Source of the DNA: Paucisalibacillus globulus DSM 18846
GTDB lineage: Bacteria > Bacillota > Bacilli > Bacillales > Amphibacillaceae
NCBI RefSeq assembly: GCF_000482485.1
Contig: NZ_AXVK01000001.1
Location: forward strand, 434,001 to 498,000
Reading direction: 5' to 3'
DNA length: 64,000 bases
Positions 29,876 to 38,934 of the stretch are shown here, piece by piece (the stretch's first letter is position 1; every line of letters starts with the position of its first letter). The position numbers were made by a program, and so were the translations under genes. The notes beneath the pieces were generated by a model, which was not told where the DNA came from, searched no databases, and worked only from the letters and a program-made list of their open reading frames with translations.

Positions 29876-31726
29876 GTGAGTACAGTAACTGCTCAGAAAA
29901 CAAGCTTCGCTGCCGTATTATGGGATTACTTGACAACTGTTGACCATAAAAAAATAGGTAAACTATATCTTTATGGTGGAGGTTTCTTTTTCCTACTCGG
30001 TGGATTAGAAGCTATGCTAATACGTATCCAATTAATCAAACCGGAGAATGACTTTATGTCAGCTGGTTTGTACAATGAAATGATTACTATGCATGGTACG
30101 ACAATGATTTTCTTTGCGGCCATGCCATTATTACTAGGCTTAATGAATGCAGTCATGCCACTCCAAATTGGAGCACGAGACGTTGCGTTTCCATTCGTTA
30201 ATGCTTTAGGTTTTTGGTTATTCCTTTTTGGGGGAATCATGTTAAACGTAAGTTGGTTCACGGGTGCTCCTGATGCTGGTTGGACTGCTTATGCACCACT
30301 TTCAGCGACTTCACCTGGGCATGGTGTTGATTATTACGTACTAGGTTTACAAATATCTGGTGCCGGAACATTAATGGGAGGTATTAACTTCCTAGTAACA
30401 ATAGTAAATATGCGTGCACCTGGTATGACTTACATGCGTATGCCGTTATTTACATGGACAACGTTCGTTGTTAGTGTACTAATTTTATTTGCATTCCCAG
30501 CTTTAACAGTCGGTCTATTCTTGTTAATGTTTGACCGTATGTTCGATTCAGCGTTCTTTGATGTAGCGCTTGGAGGAAACAGTATCATTTGGCAGCACTT
30601 ATTCTGGATCTTTGGTCACCCAGAAGTTTATATCCTGATTTTACCGGCGTTCGGTATCTTTAGTGAAATTTTTGCCACATTCTCAAGGAAACGTTTATTT
30701 GGATATACTGCAATGGTATTTGCAACTATCCTAATCGCATTTTTAGGATTTATGGTATGGGCTCACCATATGTTTACAGTTGGTATGGGACCTGTTGCAA
30801 ACTCAATCTTTGCTATAGCTACAATGGCAATTGCGGTTCCTACAGGTATTAAGATTTTCAACTGGCTCTTAACATTATGGGGCGGTAATATTACGATTAA
30901 CTCAGCAATGCTTTGGTCATTGGCATTCATTCCTTCATTTACAATTGGAGGTATGACTGGAATAATGGTTGCTACTTCAGTAGCAGACTACCAATATCAT
31001 GATACGTACTTTGTTATCGCACACTTCCACTATGTAATTGTGGGTGGGGTTGTATTTGGTATTTTGGCTGCATTACATTATTGGTGGCCTATTATGTTTA
31101 GAAGAGTTCTTAATGAGAGGCTTGGAAAATGGGCATTCTGGAACTTCTTCATTGGATTTCATTTAACTTTCTTTATCCAACACTTCTTAGGGCTAATGGG
31201 TATGCCACGCCGTTACTGGGTGTTCCTGGAGGACCAAGGTTTGGATACAGGTAACTTTATAAGTACGATTGGCGCAGTGTTTATGACCATAGGAGTAATT
31301 TTATTCCTATATAATGCTTTCTACAGCTGGTTTAAAGGTGATCCTGCACCACAAGATCCATGGGATGCACGTACTTTAGAGTGGGCTGTTGAATCACCAA
31401 CACCACATTACAACTTTAAGCAACTTCCATTAGTACGTGGTTTAGATGCATTATGGATTGAAAAAATGGAAGGTAATGGTAAGCTTACACCTGCGGAACC
31501 ACTTGGAGATATTCATATGCCGAATGGATCTATTCTTCCATTCTTAATATCATTAGGATTCTTTATTGCAGGTTTTGGATTCATTTATCAAACGGTTACT
31601 GATGTAGCCTACATCTTCTTATTTGGTGGTATGGGGTTAGCATTAGCTTGTATGCTAGTTCGTTCATTGAAGGATGACCATGGTTACCATATCACGAAAG
31701 AAGAACTAGAAAAGGAGGCTGACTAA
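29876..31726 (+). CDS. ctaD: Cytochrome caa3 oxidase subunit I
   Basis: Catalytic heme-copper subunit (616 residues, about 13-14 helices) that reduces oxygen and pumps protons. The heme a histidine is in MHGTTMIFF. CuB ligands are in GHPEVYILILPAFG and AHHMFTVG. The heme a3/a histidines are in HDTYFVIAHFHYV. The tyrosine of HPEVY is the His-Tyr crosslink residue, the mark of an A-type oxidase. The start is GTG after a GGGAGG site. The ctaE start follows two bases after its stop. Confidence 0.97.
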   Translation: MSTVTAQKTSFAAVLWDYLTTVDHKKIGKLYLYGGGFFFLLGGLEAMLIRIQLIKPENDFMSAGLYNEMITMHGTTMIFFAAMPLLLGLMNAVMPLQIGARDVAFPFVNALGFWLFLFGGIMLNVSWFTGAPDAGWTAYAPLSATSPGHGVDYYVLGLQISGAGTLMGGINFLVTIVNMRAPGMTYMRMPLFTWTTFVVSVLILFAFPALTVGLFLLMFDRMFDSAFFDVALGGNSIIWQHLFWIFGHPEVYILILPAFGIFSEIFATFSRKRLFGYTAMVFATILIAFLGFMVWAHHMFTVGMGPVANSIFAIATMAIAVPTGIKIFNWLLTLWGGNITINSAMLWSLAFIPSFTIGGMTGIMVATSVADYQYHDTYFVIAHFHYVIVGGVVFGILAALHYWWPIMFRRVLNERLGKWAFWNFFIGFHLTFFIQHFLGLMGMPRRYWVFLEDQGLDTGNFISTIGAVFMTIGVILFLYNAFYSWFKGDPAPQDPWDARTLEWAVESPTPHYNFKQLPLVRGLDALWIEKMEGNGKLTPAEPLGDIHMPNGSILPFLISLGFFIAGFGFIYQTVTDVAYIFLFGGMGLALACMLVRSLKDDHGYHITKEELEKEAD

Positions 31727-31727
31727 T

Positions 31728-32351
31728 ATGAGTCACGATCATTCCTTAAACCCTGAAGTTATGCCACAGCATCCTGAGAAGGCAACCCTTGAAGGTAAGA
31801 ACAAATTCCTAGGATTATGGTTTTTCCTAGGTGGAGAAACAGTTCTATTTGCTAGCCTTTTTGGTACGTATCTTGCATTGAAAAACTCAACTGCAGGTGG
31901 TGCAACATCAGAGGAACTTTTCGGATTAGAATTAGTATTTCTTATGACAATGCTACTTTTAACTAGTTCTTTAACAAGTGTATACGCAATGTATCACATG
32001 AAAAATAACGATTTTAAAAAGATGCAATTGTGGTTAGGTATTACAGGACTACTAGGTATCGGATTCCTTGGCTGTGAGATTTATGAGTTCTATCATTATA
32101 TCCATGAATTTGGATTTACTTTCCGCTCTTCTGCTTTTGGATCTGCTTTCTATACACTGGTTGGATTCCACGGAGGGCACGTTTTATTTGGTCTTTGTTG
32201 GTTATCCGCTATTATGATTCGAAATGCAAAACGTGGATTAAATCTTTACAACGCACCGAAGTTCAATACATTTAGTCTATATTGGCACTTTATTGATGTT
32301 GTATGGGTATTCATCTTCACAGTGGTATACCTAATGGGGAAGGTGGCGTAA
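31728..32351 (+). CDS. ctaE: Cytochrome caa3 oxidase subunit III
   Basis: Membrane subunit that stabilises subunit I, 207 residues with five helices. It shows LGLWFFLGGETVLFASLFG in helix 1, the conserved GFHGGHV and the final YWHFIDVVWVFIF. An AAAGGAGG site overlaps the end of ctaD. Confidence 0.95.
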   Translation: MSHDHSLNPEVMPQHPEKATLEGKNKFLGLWFFLGGETVLFASLFGTYLALKNSTAGGATSEELFGLELVFLMTMLLLTSSLTSVYAMYHMKNNDFKKMQLWLGITGLLGIGFLGCEIYEFYHYIHEFGFTFRSSAFGSAFYTLVGFHGGHVLFGLCWLSAIMIRNAKRGLNLYNAPKFNTFSLYWHFIDVVWVFIFTVVYLMGKVA

Positions 32352-32354
32352 ACT

Positions 32355-32669
32355 ATGACTAATAACACCAAATCCAATGAATTTCAAAGACAACAAAATA
32401 AAGAAGAAATGAAAAAGCAGTTAATTACCTTTGCCACAATGATCCTATTTACAATCATTGCATTTTTGATTGTGGGCTCTGGTATAATGAGTAAAATGCT
32501 TGCTATTCCATTATTACTAGTTCTTGCACTAATACAAGTAGCATTTCAGTTCTATTATTTCATGCACATGAAGGATAAAGGTCATGAATTAGCATCTGTA
32601 ATGATATACGGTGGAGTGTGGGCGGCTATCTTAACAGTGTCTGCACTTAGCTTAGTAATTTGGTGGTAG
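32355..32669 (+). CDS. ctaF: Cytochrome caa3 oxidase subunit IV
   Basis: Small subunit IV (CtaF/CyoD-like), 104 residues with three membrane helices after a hydrophilic 20-residue start. The MHMKDKGHE loop following the second helix is typical. It is the last structural gene before a terminator, three bases after ctaE. Confidence 0.92.
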   Translation: MTNNTKSNEFQRQQNKEEMKKQLITFATMILFTIIAFLIVGSGIMSKMLAIPLLLVLALIQVAFQFYYFMHMKDKGHELASVMIYGGVWAAILTVSALSLVIWW

Positions 32670-32678
32670 TAAAAATTT

Positions 32679-32712
32679 GGATCGGGGAATGTGTATCCCC
32701 GGTCCTATTTTA
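32679..32712 (+). terminator. Terminator between ctaF and ctaG
   Basis: Arms GGATCGGGGA and TCCCCGGTCC (one wobble) followed by TATTTTATTT. Confidence 0.78.
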
Positions 32713-32842
32713 TTTGGTAGTTAGGAAATTTTAACTATCTACTATATATTTAAAAAGTTGTCATATTAAACCGGTGTTTCTGTATGGAATTTAGGTTATA
32801 ATTAAAAGGATAGATAATAGGATAACTATGGAGTGAATTACA

Positions 32843-33763
32843 ATGTGGCTTAATTTACAATTATTCGGGTTTCGTGCATTATGGAGTCCTTATTTCTTTT
32901 TATTCGTTATTTCGTTAGGTGTTATATATTTCTTAATTACTGGGCCGCTTCGTTATAAATTTGGAGTTGAAGAAAAGCCAACGATAAAACAGCAATGCTT
33001 TTTTTATCTAGGCTTGGTATTACTCTATATTGTAAAAGGTTCGCCTATTGATTTATTAACTCATATAACTCTTACTGCACATATGATTCAAATGGCGATA
33101 TATTTAATTGTTTTTCCGATACTTATGATTAAAGGTATTCCAGTGTGGATATGGGAAAAAGTACTTCTTAAACCAGTAATTAAACAAATAATGAAATTAC
33201 TAACTTTCCCACTAGTTTCAATTATATTATTTAATGGATTATTTTCTATGTATCACCTACCGTTTATATTTGACTTAACCAAATCATCACCTGTATTTCA
33301 TACATCCTTTCATTTAGTATTATTGATTGCTGGTTTCTTAGTTTGGTTTCCAATTATGTCACCACTTAAGGAATTTGCTCAAATTACACATCCACTTGGT
33401 AAGATTTTTTATATCTTTGGAAATAGTGTATTAATCACTCCAGCCTGTGTATTGATAATTTTTTCAGACGTACCATTGTTTGCGGCTTACAGTTCAAATG
33501 GAGCTTGGATTCAAGCATTAGCATTATGTGTACCTGGTGATGTTCTATCAAGTCTTGCGTCTTCATTCCAGATTACAGGCCCTGAAATGTTTTCATCGAT
33601 GAGTACATTAGAAGATCAACAGCTTGGCGGAATTATTATGAAGATTATGCAGGAAATAATTTATGGATCTATTTTAGCAAAAGTATTTTATTCTTGGTTT
33701 AGTCCGGAAACATTAAAGATTGACCCATTACCGGCAACTGTTCCAACAAATGATGTAAATTAA
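32843..33763 (+). CDS. ctaG: Cytochrome c oxidase assembly factor CtaG
   Basis: Seven-helix membrane protein (caa3_CtaG family), 306 residues, needed for active caa3 oxidase, probably through CuB delivery. Histidine- and methionine-containing membrane loops (LTAHMIQMAIY, MYHLPFIF, PVFHTSFH) fit a copper role. A GAGTGAATTACA site precedes the ATG. It lies downstream of the terminator at 32679-32712, so it may have its own promoter. Confidence 0.92.
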   Translation: MWLNLQLFGFRALWSPYFFLFVISLGVIYFLITGPLRYKFGVEEKPTIKQQCFFYLGLVLLYIVKGSPIDLLTHITLTAHMIQMAIYLIVFPILMIKGIPVWIWEKVLLKPVIKQIMKLLTFPLVSIILFNGLFSMYHLPFIFDLTKSSPVFHTSFHLVLLIAGFLVWFPIMSPLKEFAQITHPLGKIFYIFGNSVLITPACVLIIFSDVPLFAAYSSNGAWIQALALCVPGDVLSSLASSFQITGPEMFSSMSTLEDQQLGGIIMKIMQEIIYGSILAKVFYSWFSPETLKIDPLPATVPTNDVN

Positions 33764-33829
33764 ATAGGGAGAGAAGGGAGAGAAAAGAAAGATTCTCCTT
33801 TCTCATATTAGTAGGAGAGGAATAGTATC

Positions 33830-34285
33830 ATGGCAATTTTACCTACGATTAGTACTTTTTTTATTTTTCTTAGTGCTGTTTTAGTTGCAATTGGATGGAG
33901 ATTTATCGTTACAGATAGACCAAAGGCACATAAAAAAACGATGGTAGCTGCGGCGATAAGTGCCTTATTGTTCTTTATTATTTATATGTCACGTACAATT
34001 TTCATTGGAAATACAAGCTTTGGTGGACCTGAAGAATTGGAAATTTATTATACGGTATTTTTAATTTTTCATATTACGTTAGCGACGACTGGAGCAGTTT
34101 TTGGCATTGTAACGCTATTTTTAGCCTTCAAGCGCAATATTACTAAACATCGCAAAATAGGACCTATAACTGCAGTAATTTGGTTTGGTTCGGCTATTAC
34201 AGGTATAGCAGTATATTTCTTACTTTATGTATTCTTTGATGGTGGTCAAACAACAAGTCTAATAAAAGCAATTTTAGGTATATAA
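33830..34285 (+). CDS. ctaM: DUF420 membrane protein, CtaM/YozB-like oxidase assembly factor
   Basis: 151-residue protein with four membrane helices (about 5-22, 40-60, 75-100 and 118-140) and conserved His in HKKTMVAA, FHITLAT and KHRKIG. DUF420 proteins include CtaM, shown in Staphylococcus aureus to be required for aa3 quinol oxidase function. The position directly after ctaG supports an oxidase assembly role. In B. subtilis the homologue yozB lies elsewhere. A GGAGAGG site and a strong terminator bound the gene. Confidence 0.82.
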   Translation: MAILPTISTFFIFLSAVLVAIGWRFIVTDRPKAHKKTMVAAAISALLFFIIYMSRTIFIGNTSFGGPEELEIYYTVFLIFHITLATTGAVFGIVTLFLAFKRNITKHRKIGPITAVIWFGSAITGIAVYFLLYVFFDGGQTTSLIKAILGI

Positions 34286-34321
34286 AAGAAGTGGTAGCGT
34301 AATTGCTACCACTTCTTTTTT
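34286..34321 (+). terminator. Terminator after ctaM
   Basis: Perfect arms AAGAAGTGGTAGC and GCTACCACTTCTT with a T6 tail. Confidence 0.93.
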
Positions 34322-34488
34322 CATTTCATTAAATTGTTGAGAGACGTTCCAAAATTCATATAAAACTATTCATTTGTACAACTTTGTTTAGCTGTACTAG
34401 AGGGGTTTTGAATCGGTTACACTTAATTAGACAAATATTTTAAGGTCATATAAACTGAACTCAACAATAAGTCGGAGGAGAGTCAGTC

Positions 34489-34773
34489 ATGACCAAAAGA
34501 AAAAGAAGAACTTTTACCAAAGAATTCAAAGAACAAATCGTCCAGCTACATGCTTCAGGTAAACCAAGATCCGAGATAATCAAAGAATATGAGCTGACAC
34601 CGTCTTCTTTAGATCGATGGATTATTCAGTACAATGGTTCTGGTTCGTTTGAAGAAAAGGATAATCGAACACCTGAACAGGAAGAGTTAATCAAGCTACG
34701 TAAAGAGAATCAAAAACTTGCGATGGAAAACGATATTTTAAAGCAAGCCGCGCTGATCATGGGACGAAAGTAG
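34489..34773 (+). CDS. IS3-family transposase OrfA
   Basis: 94-residue DNA-binding part. It has a helix-turn-helix (about residues 8-50, EFKEQIVQLHASGKPRSEI then SLDRWI) followed by a leucine-zipper helix ELIKLRKENQKLAMENDILK for oligomerisation. A GGAGGAG site precedes the ATG. The stop falls directly after CGA-AAG at 34765-34770. The A_AAG tetramer there could allow -1 slippage into orfB and give an OrfAB fusion. Confidence 0.9.
   Translation: MTKRKRRTFTKEFKEQIVQLHASGKPRSEIIKEYELTPSSLDRWIIQYNGSGSFEEKDNRTPEQEELIKLRKENQKLAMENDILKQAALIMGRK
34762..34773 (+). promoter_or_regulatory. Possible -1 frameshift site at the orfA stop
   Basis: The sequence GGA-CGA-AAG-TAG lets tRNA-Lys slip from AAG to AAA. 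The -1 frame then continues as K-V-D-V-I-R-N straight into orfB. IS3-family elements make their transposase by such a shift. The tetramer is weaker than A6G heptamers and would need a downstream structure, not demonstrated here. Confidence 0.4.
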
Positions 34774-34775
34774 AT

Positions 34776-35621
34776 GTGATTCGCAATAACCGCCACAAAT
34801 ACTCGGTATCAGCAATGTGCGAAGTCCTGCAAATTCCACGAAGCACGTACTACTATGAAGCAAAGGAACATGATACAAAAGAGGAAGATGAACTCACAGA
34901 ACTAATCATCCAGATATTCAATGAAAACAGAAAAGTCTATGGCCAGCGTAAAATTAAAAAAGAACTCAAAAAGAAAGGTTGGCAGGTCTCACGTCGTCGA
35001 ATTGGTAGAATCATGAAGGCGGAAGGGGTTGTTTCTAAATATACGATTGCCCAATTTAAGCCACAAAAGTCAACTGTGAATGAATCGGACGTTGGCAATG
35101 TATTAGACCGTGAATTTACCCAAGAACAACCATTGAAAGTTGATGTCAGTGACTTGACCTATGTTCGTGTGCAACAAAAATGGCATTACATTTGTGTACT
35201 CGTTGATTTACACAACCGTGAGATCATTGGTCATAGCGCAGGTCCAAAGAAAGATGCAAAGTTGGTTCAACGCGCTTTTGCGACGGTACCATACAGTTTG
35301 AATCATCTTGGATTATTCCATACTGACCGTGGGAGCGAATTCAAAAACCAATTAATCGATGAAGCATTAACTGCATTTGGCATTGACCGATCCTTAAGCA
35401 ACAAGGGTACACCATATGACAACGCAGTCGCTGAAGCAACCTTTAAAACAATTAAAACAGAGTTCGTTAAAGGGGCTGTTTTTTCTAGTCAGAAAGAGCT
35501 TGATCTGGAGCTCTTCGATTATGTCAATTGGTTTAATAACATTCGAATTCATCAATCACTTGATTACTTAACGCCAAGAGAATACAAGCACCAGAATCAG
35601 TTAGAGAGGACCGCTATCTAA
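34776..35621 (+). CDS. IS3-family transposase OrfB (DDE integrase domain)
   Basis: 281-residue catalytic part in the -1 frame relative to orfA, annotated from GTG at 34776. It is probably expressed as an OrfAB fusion. The N-terminal HTH_21 region spans about 10-75. The DDE triad is visible: Asp in VDVSDLTYV, Asp in HTDRGSEFKN and Glu in DNAVAEATFKTIKTE. The conserved RIHQSLDYLTPREY ends the domain. It is intact and possibly active. Confidence 0.9.
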   Translation: MIRNNRHKYSVSAMCEVLQIPRSTYYYEAKEHDTKEEDELTELIIQIFNENRKVYGQRKIKKELKKKGWQVSRRRIGRIMKAEGVVSKYTIAQFKPQKSTVNESDVGNVLDREFTQEQPLKVDVSDLTYVRVQQKWHYICVLVDLHNREIIGHSAGPKKDAKLVQRAFATVPYSLNHLGLFHTDRGSEFKNQLIDEALTAFGIDRSLSNKGTPYDNAVAEATFKTIKTEFVKGAVFSSQKELDLELFDYVNWFNNIRIHQSLDYLTPREYKHQNQLERTAI

Positions 35622-35653
35622 CTACCATGCGCCCACTTTACTTGGAGAAGAAA

Positions 35654-35720
35654 GCGTGATAGCCTTTTTGGCAAGCCAGCACGTTTTTAATAAGCTGGCG
35701 TTCAGGCAATCAAATCACGC
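35654..35720 (+). repeat. Nested inverted repeat downstream of the IS
   Basis: Outer arms GCGTGAT/ATCACGC (35654-35660, 35714-35720) enclose inner arms GCCAGC/GCTGGC (35675-35680, 35694-35699) at equal offsets. It may be part of the IS right end or an older inserted structure. The remainder of 35622-35928 holds nothing else recognised besides the ylbA terminator. Confidence 0.5.
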
Positions 35721-35868
35721 CTGCAGAGGCTCAAAGTCAAGTGACAAACTGTGTGTTATATTTTCAATAAGGAACATCTTATTTAGCACTATAAAACGTT
35801 TATATTCCTTAAGAATAATGTTTAGTTTAGTGTTGACATACCATTTATCTCTTAATGAGTGTAGAGAA

Positions 35869-35906
35869 TAAAAAACCAACTAACTCTATGAATAATGAGT
35901 AGTTGG
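35869..35906 (-). terminator. Terminator after ylbA
   Basis: Arms CCAACTACTC and GAGTTAGTTGG (minus strand) followed by a T6 run. Confidence 0.8.
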
Positions 35907-35928
35907 CTTATTTTAGTTGTTATATTTA

Positions 35929-36294
35929 TTAAGCAGTTAATTCTTTTAATTCTTCACTAACTTTTTGTAAAATCTTGTTTGCTCGCTCTACAAGGTTTGC
36001 TGGGAAGTTTTCGCCTTCTCCATACTCTACTCCATGTGGATAGTAGTGTTTACCAAGTAAAGGTGTAAGTAATTTAATCACAGCATCCTTGCGGTCCACA
36101 TCCCCTTCAATAGCATAACCTTGAATGCGGATATAATATGTAACATTTTCTTCGTTGGAACCAATTTTGTAGTCATAAGTAACCCTTTCATAGTCCCATT
36201 GTCCAGCACGAATGAATGCGTGTAAGCCCATTAAATGATCAAGTGGCTTAAGATCCATTACTGTATCTTCAATTCCTAAGTTTTCTAATTTCAT
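35929..36294 (-). CDS. ylbA: YugN-like family protein YlbA
   Basis: 121-residue cytoplasmic protein of the YugN-like family, unknown function. The repeated LMGLHAFIRAGQWDYERVTYDYK and the C-terminal HYYPHGVEYGE segment are typical. ylbA of B. subtilis is the YugN-like gene next to the cta operon, so the symbol follows synteny. A GAGGTGTAGAG site precedes the ATG. Confidence 0.85.
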   Translation of the reverse strand: MKLENLGIEDTVMDLKPLDHLMGLHAFIRAGQWDYERVTYDYKIGSNEENVTYYIRIQGYAIEGDVDRKDAVIKLLTPLLGKHYYPHGVEYGEGENFPANLVERANKILQKVSEELKELTA

Positions 36295-36558
36295 TTTCTC
36301 TACACCTCACATTTTTGCTCACTAAATTAATAATAGTATTATTTGTCATAAGTTGCAATGAAAATGGGAATTTTTAAGTGGGATTAAATTCGGTTAGTCA
36401 TTAAATTGTAACGATTATTTTTTGTTGAAGCTGAGTAATACAAAACTGAATTAGAGAATTTTAAGATAGTTGGTCATTATTACTAGTTTCTATGCATGTT
36501 ACTAAATCGTGAATCATATAGTTTAACTATAAGATTTAATAGAAGGAGCTAGAGTAAA

Positions 36559-37629
36559 ATGCGCTGGATTCAAGTATTCGTATTATTTGTTATTGTTGTA
36601 TTGATTTCATTCTTTCTTCTAGAAAAAAAGCAACTGGAACCGGAGAAGGCACTTGATAATATTAGTCATATTGTTTCACAAAAGCAAAAAGATCCTATCG
36701 ACAAGCAAGTACCAGAGAATATTATTAAAAATCAAAAGTTTAAAGGTGATATCTATCATTGGATAGGTAAAGGTACATCTGAATTAACGGAAGAGCTAGG
36801 TGAACCAAAGCGAAAAGACTTAAGTAGATATGGATATACCTGGTGGGTTTATACAAATGACCAATCACAATATATCCAGTTCGGGGTGATAGATGACATA
36901 ATTCAAACGGTTTATGCTACAGGTCATAATATTCCAATAGAGCCTTTAACATTTGGTGATAGTTATGAAAGTGTAAAAGCAAAACTACAATTTACAGAAG
37001 AAGTTGCGTATCGACACGGTATATCGACTTATACATTTTTTATGGACGAAGAGGATATAAAAATGCACCCACTAGTTAAACTATCGGAAAATGTATATGT
37101 ACAAGTATACTTTGACACATTTACCGATCAACTCTCATCCATTCGAGTTATGACTGGAGATATTCTACTTTTGCAAAGACCTTATGAACTGCGGTATCGC
37201 GGAGGGTTACCTGAGTTACCAAAATTAACTAATAAAGAATGGAAACAAGTAGAGGAAGGTATGGAGCAACAAATATTTGATATTACAAATGTTATTCGTA
37301 CAAGTTTTAATAAAAATACATTAATATGGGAAGAGGAAATCAGTCAGGTTGCCTTCTCTCATAGTAAAGACATGTCAGATGAAAATTATTTCTCCCATTA
37401 CAGTCCTGACGGAGAAGGATTGAAAGAACGTCTTGAGCAACAAGAAATATATTATTTTGCTGCTGGGGAAAATATTGCAGCACAATATGTTGATGCTCCA
37501 GCCGCTGTAGAAGGATGGCTAAACAGTAAAGGACACCGTGAAGCTCTACTTCAAGAAGAGTATACACATTTAGGCGTCGGCGTTTACCGTTTGTATTATA
37601 CACAAAACTTTTTAACTAAACCAAATTAA
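36559..37629 (+). CDS. ylbC: CAP/SCP-domain protein YlbC
   Basis: 356-residue secreted or membrane-anchored protein. An N-terminal hydrophobic segment (residues 4-22) is followed by a CAP-associated N-terminal domain (about 70-205) and a C-terminal CAP/SCP1 domain (about 230-350). The CAP domain has HSKDMSDENYFSHYSPDG, AGENIA and GWLNSKGHREALL, the family's conserved His/Glu cavity. The biochemical role of bacterial CAP proteins is unsettled. An AGAAGGAGC site precedes the ATG. It has the order ylbC-ylbD of B. subtilis, but ylbB is missing. Confidence 0.9.
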   Translation: MRWIQVFVLFVIVVLISFFLLEKKQLEPEKALDNISHIVSQKQKDPIDKQVPENIIKNQKFKGDIYHWIGKGTSELTEELGEPKRKDLSRYGYTWWVYTNDQSQYIQFGVIDDIIQTVYATGHNIPIEPLTFGDSYESVKAKLQFTEEVAYRHGISTYTFFMDEEDIKMHPLVKLSENVYVQVYFDTFTDQLSSIRVMTGDILLLQRPYELRYRGGLPELPKLTNKEWKQVEEGMEQQIFDITNVIRTSFNKNTLIWEEEISQVAFSHSKDMSDENYFSHYSPDGEGLKERLEQQEIYYFAAGENIAAQYVDAPAAVEGWLNSKGHREALLQEEYTHLGVGVYRLYYTQNFLTKPN

Positions 37630-37729
37630 TAGATTGCTTAGGACAGTGCACAGGAACCATGGAAACAGCATAAATTATACTAGTGTATGATTGCCTTAAT
37701 GAAAAGCTGTTAAAATGGGGTGAAATGAT

Positions 37730-38125
37730 ATGGGTAATGACACTCTACATCCAACTATTCAAGGGTTCCGTGACTTTATAAATCAACATCCAAAGCTTCG
37801 TAAGGAAATAAGGAAATCTGGGCGTTCCTGGCAAGAGTATTATGAAAAATGGATGCTTCTAGGTGATGATGATGCGTATTGGGATGGTTTCAAAGAAGAG
37901 GATGAATCTCCATCTCAATCAGAGAATAAAGAGAAGAATAAGTCAGAGTTTCTTAATCAAGTAATGAAATATGCCGAAAATATGGATATTGACAAAGTGC
38001 AGAAACAAGTCCATCAATTAAGTGGAACAATCTCGACCATTCAAGAATTAATAGACCAGTATCAAGGGTCTAAAAAAGGACCTCGTACGGATGAACGAAA
38101 TCCCTTTAGCTGGTTTAAGGATTAG
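37730..38125 (+). CDS. ylbD: YlbD-like putative spore coat protein
   Basis: 131-residue hydrophilic protein of the YlbD coat family. The conserved N-terminal FINQHPKLRKEIRKSGRSWQ and the acidic middle WMLLGDDDAYWDGF identify it. It is a proposed spore coat component in B. subtilis. A GGGGTGAAA site precedes the ATG. ylbE begins at its stop. Confidence 0.85.
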   Translation: MGNDTLHPTIQGFRDFINQHPKLRKEIRKSGRSWQEYYEKWMLLGDDDAYWDGFKEEDESPSQSENKEKNKSEFLNQVMKYAENMDIDKVQKQVHQLSGTISTIQELIDQYQGSKKGPRTDERNPFSWFKD

Positions 38126-38367
38126 TGAATACTATGGATGAAAAATTATATAATCATCTAGTTTCAAGACCAGATCTAATGAACTTTATTCGGAATAATC
38201 CGGAGTGGTATCGATATTTATCGAGGGATCCGTCTAAGGTTTCTGATATTGAACAAGAGGCCAAACGTTTTTATGGAAAGACATTTTCACAAAAAGTTGA
38301 AAAAGTGAATCAAAATGTTCAAATGGTAGGGATGCTTTTGCAATTTGCAGAAATGATGAAAGATTAA
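38125..38367 (+). CDS. ylbE: YlbE-like protein
   Basis: 80-residue protein of the YlbE family, function unknown, with FIRNNPEWYRYLSRDP as the recognisable core. Two in-frame starts are possible: GTG at 38125, overlapping the ylbD stop, and ATG at 38134. AAGGA at 38117-38121 is rather close to the first and far from the second, so the start is uncertain. It is translationally linked to ylbD. Confidence 0.8.
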   Translation: MNTMDEKLYNHLVSRPDLMNFIRNNPEWYRYLSRDPSKVSDIEQEAKRFYGKTFSQKVEKVNQNVQMVGMLLQFAEMMKD

Positions 38368-38423
38368 TTGTTTTTCATTTTCGCCAAAAAGATGATAAAC
38401 TATTGGTGGAGGTGAATAAAATT

Positions 38424-38858
38424 ATGATAGCTACCTTAGAATATGTAACAATATTAGACAAATCTGAAATGCTAGCAGATATGGTGCTCAGCTCTGATCT
38501 TTATGAAGAGTACAAGAACGCAAAACTAGCTATGGATACAGATCCAGAGACACAGCGCTTAATAAAAGAATTCGCAGCTGTGAAAGATCAATATGAAGAT
38601 GTACAGCGATTTGGTAGATATCATCCAGATTACTCTGACATAATGAAATCCGTTCGTGTGAAGAAACGAGCAATGGATTTAAATGATAAAGTTGCAACAT
38701 TTAAAGTTGCAGAACGTAAATTTCAAGGTTTACTAGATGAAAAAAGTCAATATATTGCTTTTAGTGTAAGTGATCAAATTAAAGTGCCAAAGGATGGTGC
38801 AGCACTTACCGATCATGGCTGTGGACATGGTGGAGGCTGTGGATGTAAAGTATCTTAA
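38424..38858 (+). CDS. ylbF: RicF/YlbF regulatory protein
   Basis: Part of the RicA-RicF-RicT (YmcA-YlbF-YaaT) complex that promotes competence, biofilm formation and sporulation and guides RNase Y processing (family knowledge). It has 144 residues, and the YlbF helical domain spans about 10-115. The C-terminus is CGHGGGCGCKVS, and these cysteines are ligands for the complex's [4Fe-4S] cluster. The ATG at 38424 follows GGAGGTGA. An upstream in-frame GTG at 38403 lacks that spacing. Confidence 0.92.
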   Translation: MIATLEYVTILDKSEMLADMVLSSDLYEEYKNAKLAMDTDPETQRLIKEFAAVKDQYEDVQRFGRYHPDYSDIMKSVRVKKRAMDLNDKVATFKVAERKFQGLLDEKSQYIAFSVSDQIKVPKDGAALTDHGCGHGGGCGCKVS

Positions 38859-38934
38859 TATATGGATATTGATGTTTTGAGGTTATTCTGTTAAACTACT
38901 GAATAAATAAGCCTAAAATTGTGAGGACCTTTTC

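Larger units (their letters stand above)
34489..35621 (+). mobile_element. IS3-family insertion sequence (both ORFs intact)
   Basis: Two overlapping-type frames, orfA and orfB in the -1 frame, encode an IS3 transposase. Both look undamaged. The element separates ctaM from ylbA, which flank this point in the syntenic map. Terminal inverted repeats and a target duplication could not be identified. The coordinates cover only the coding core, and the flanks 34322-34488 and 35622-35870 probably contain the ends. Confidence 0.88.

Noticed and set aside
35656-35871. 71-codon frame downstream of the IS
   Set aside because: It covers a nested inverted repeat, lacks a ribosome site and shows no recognisable domain.
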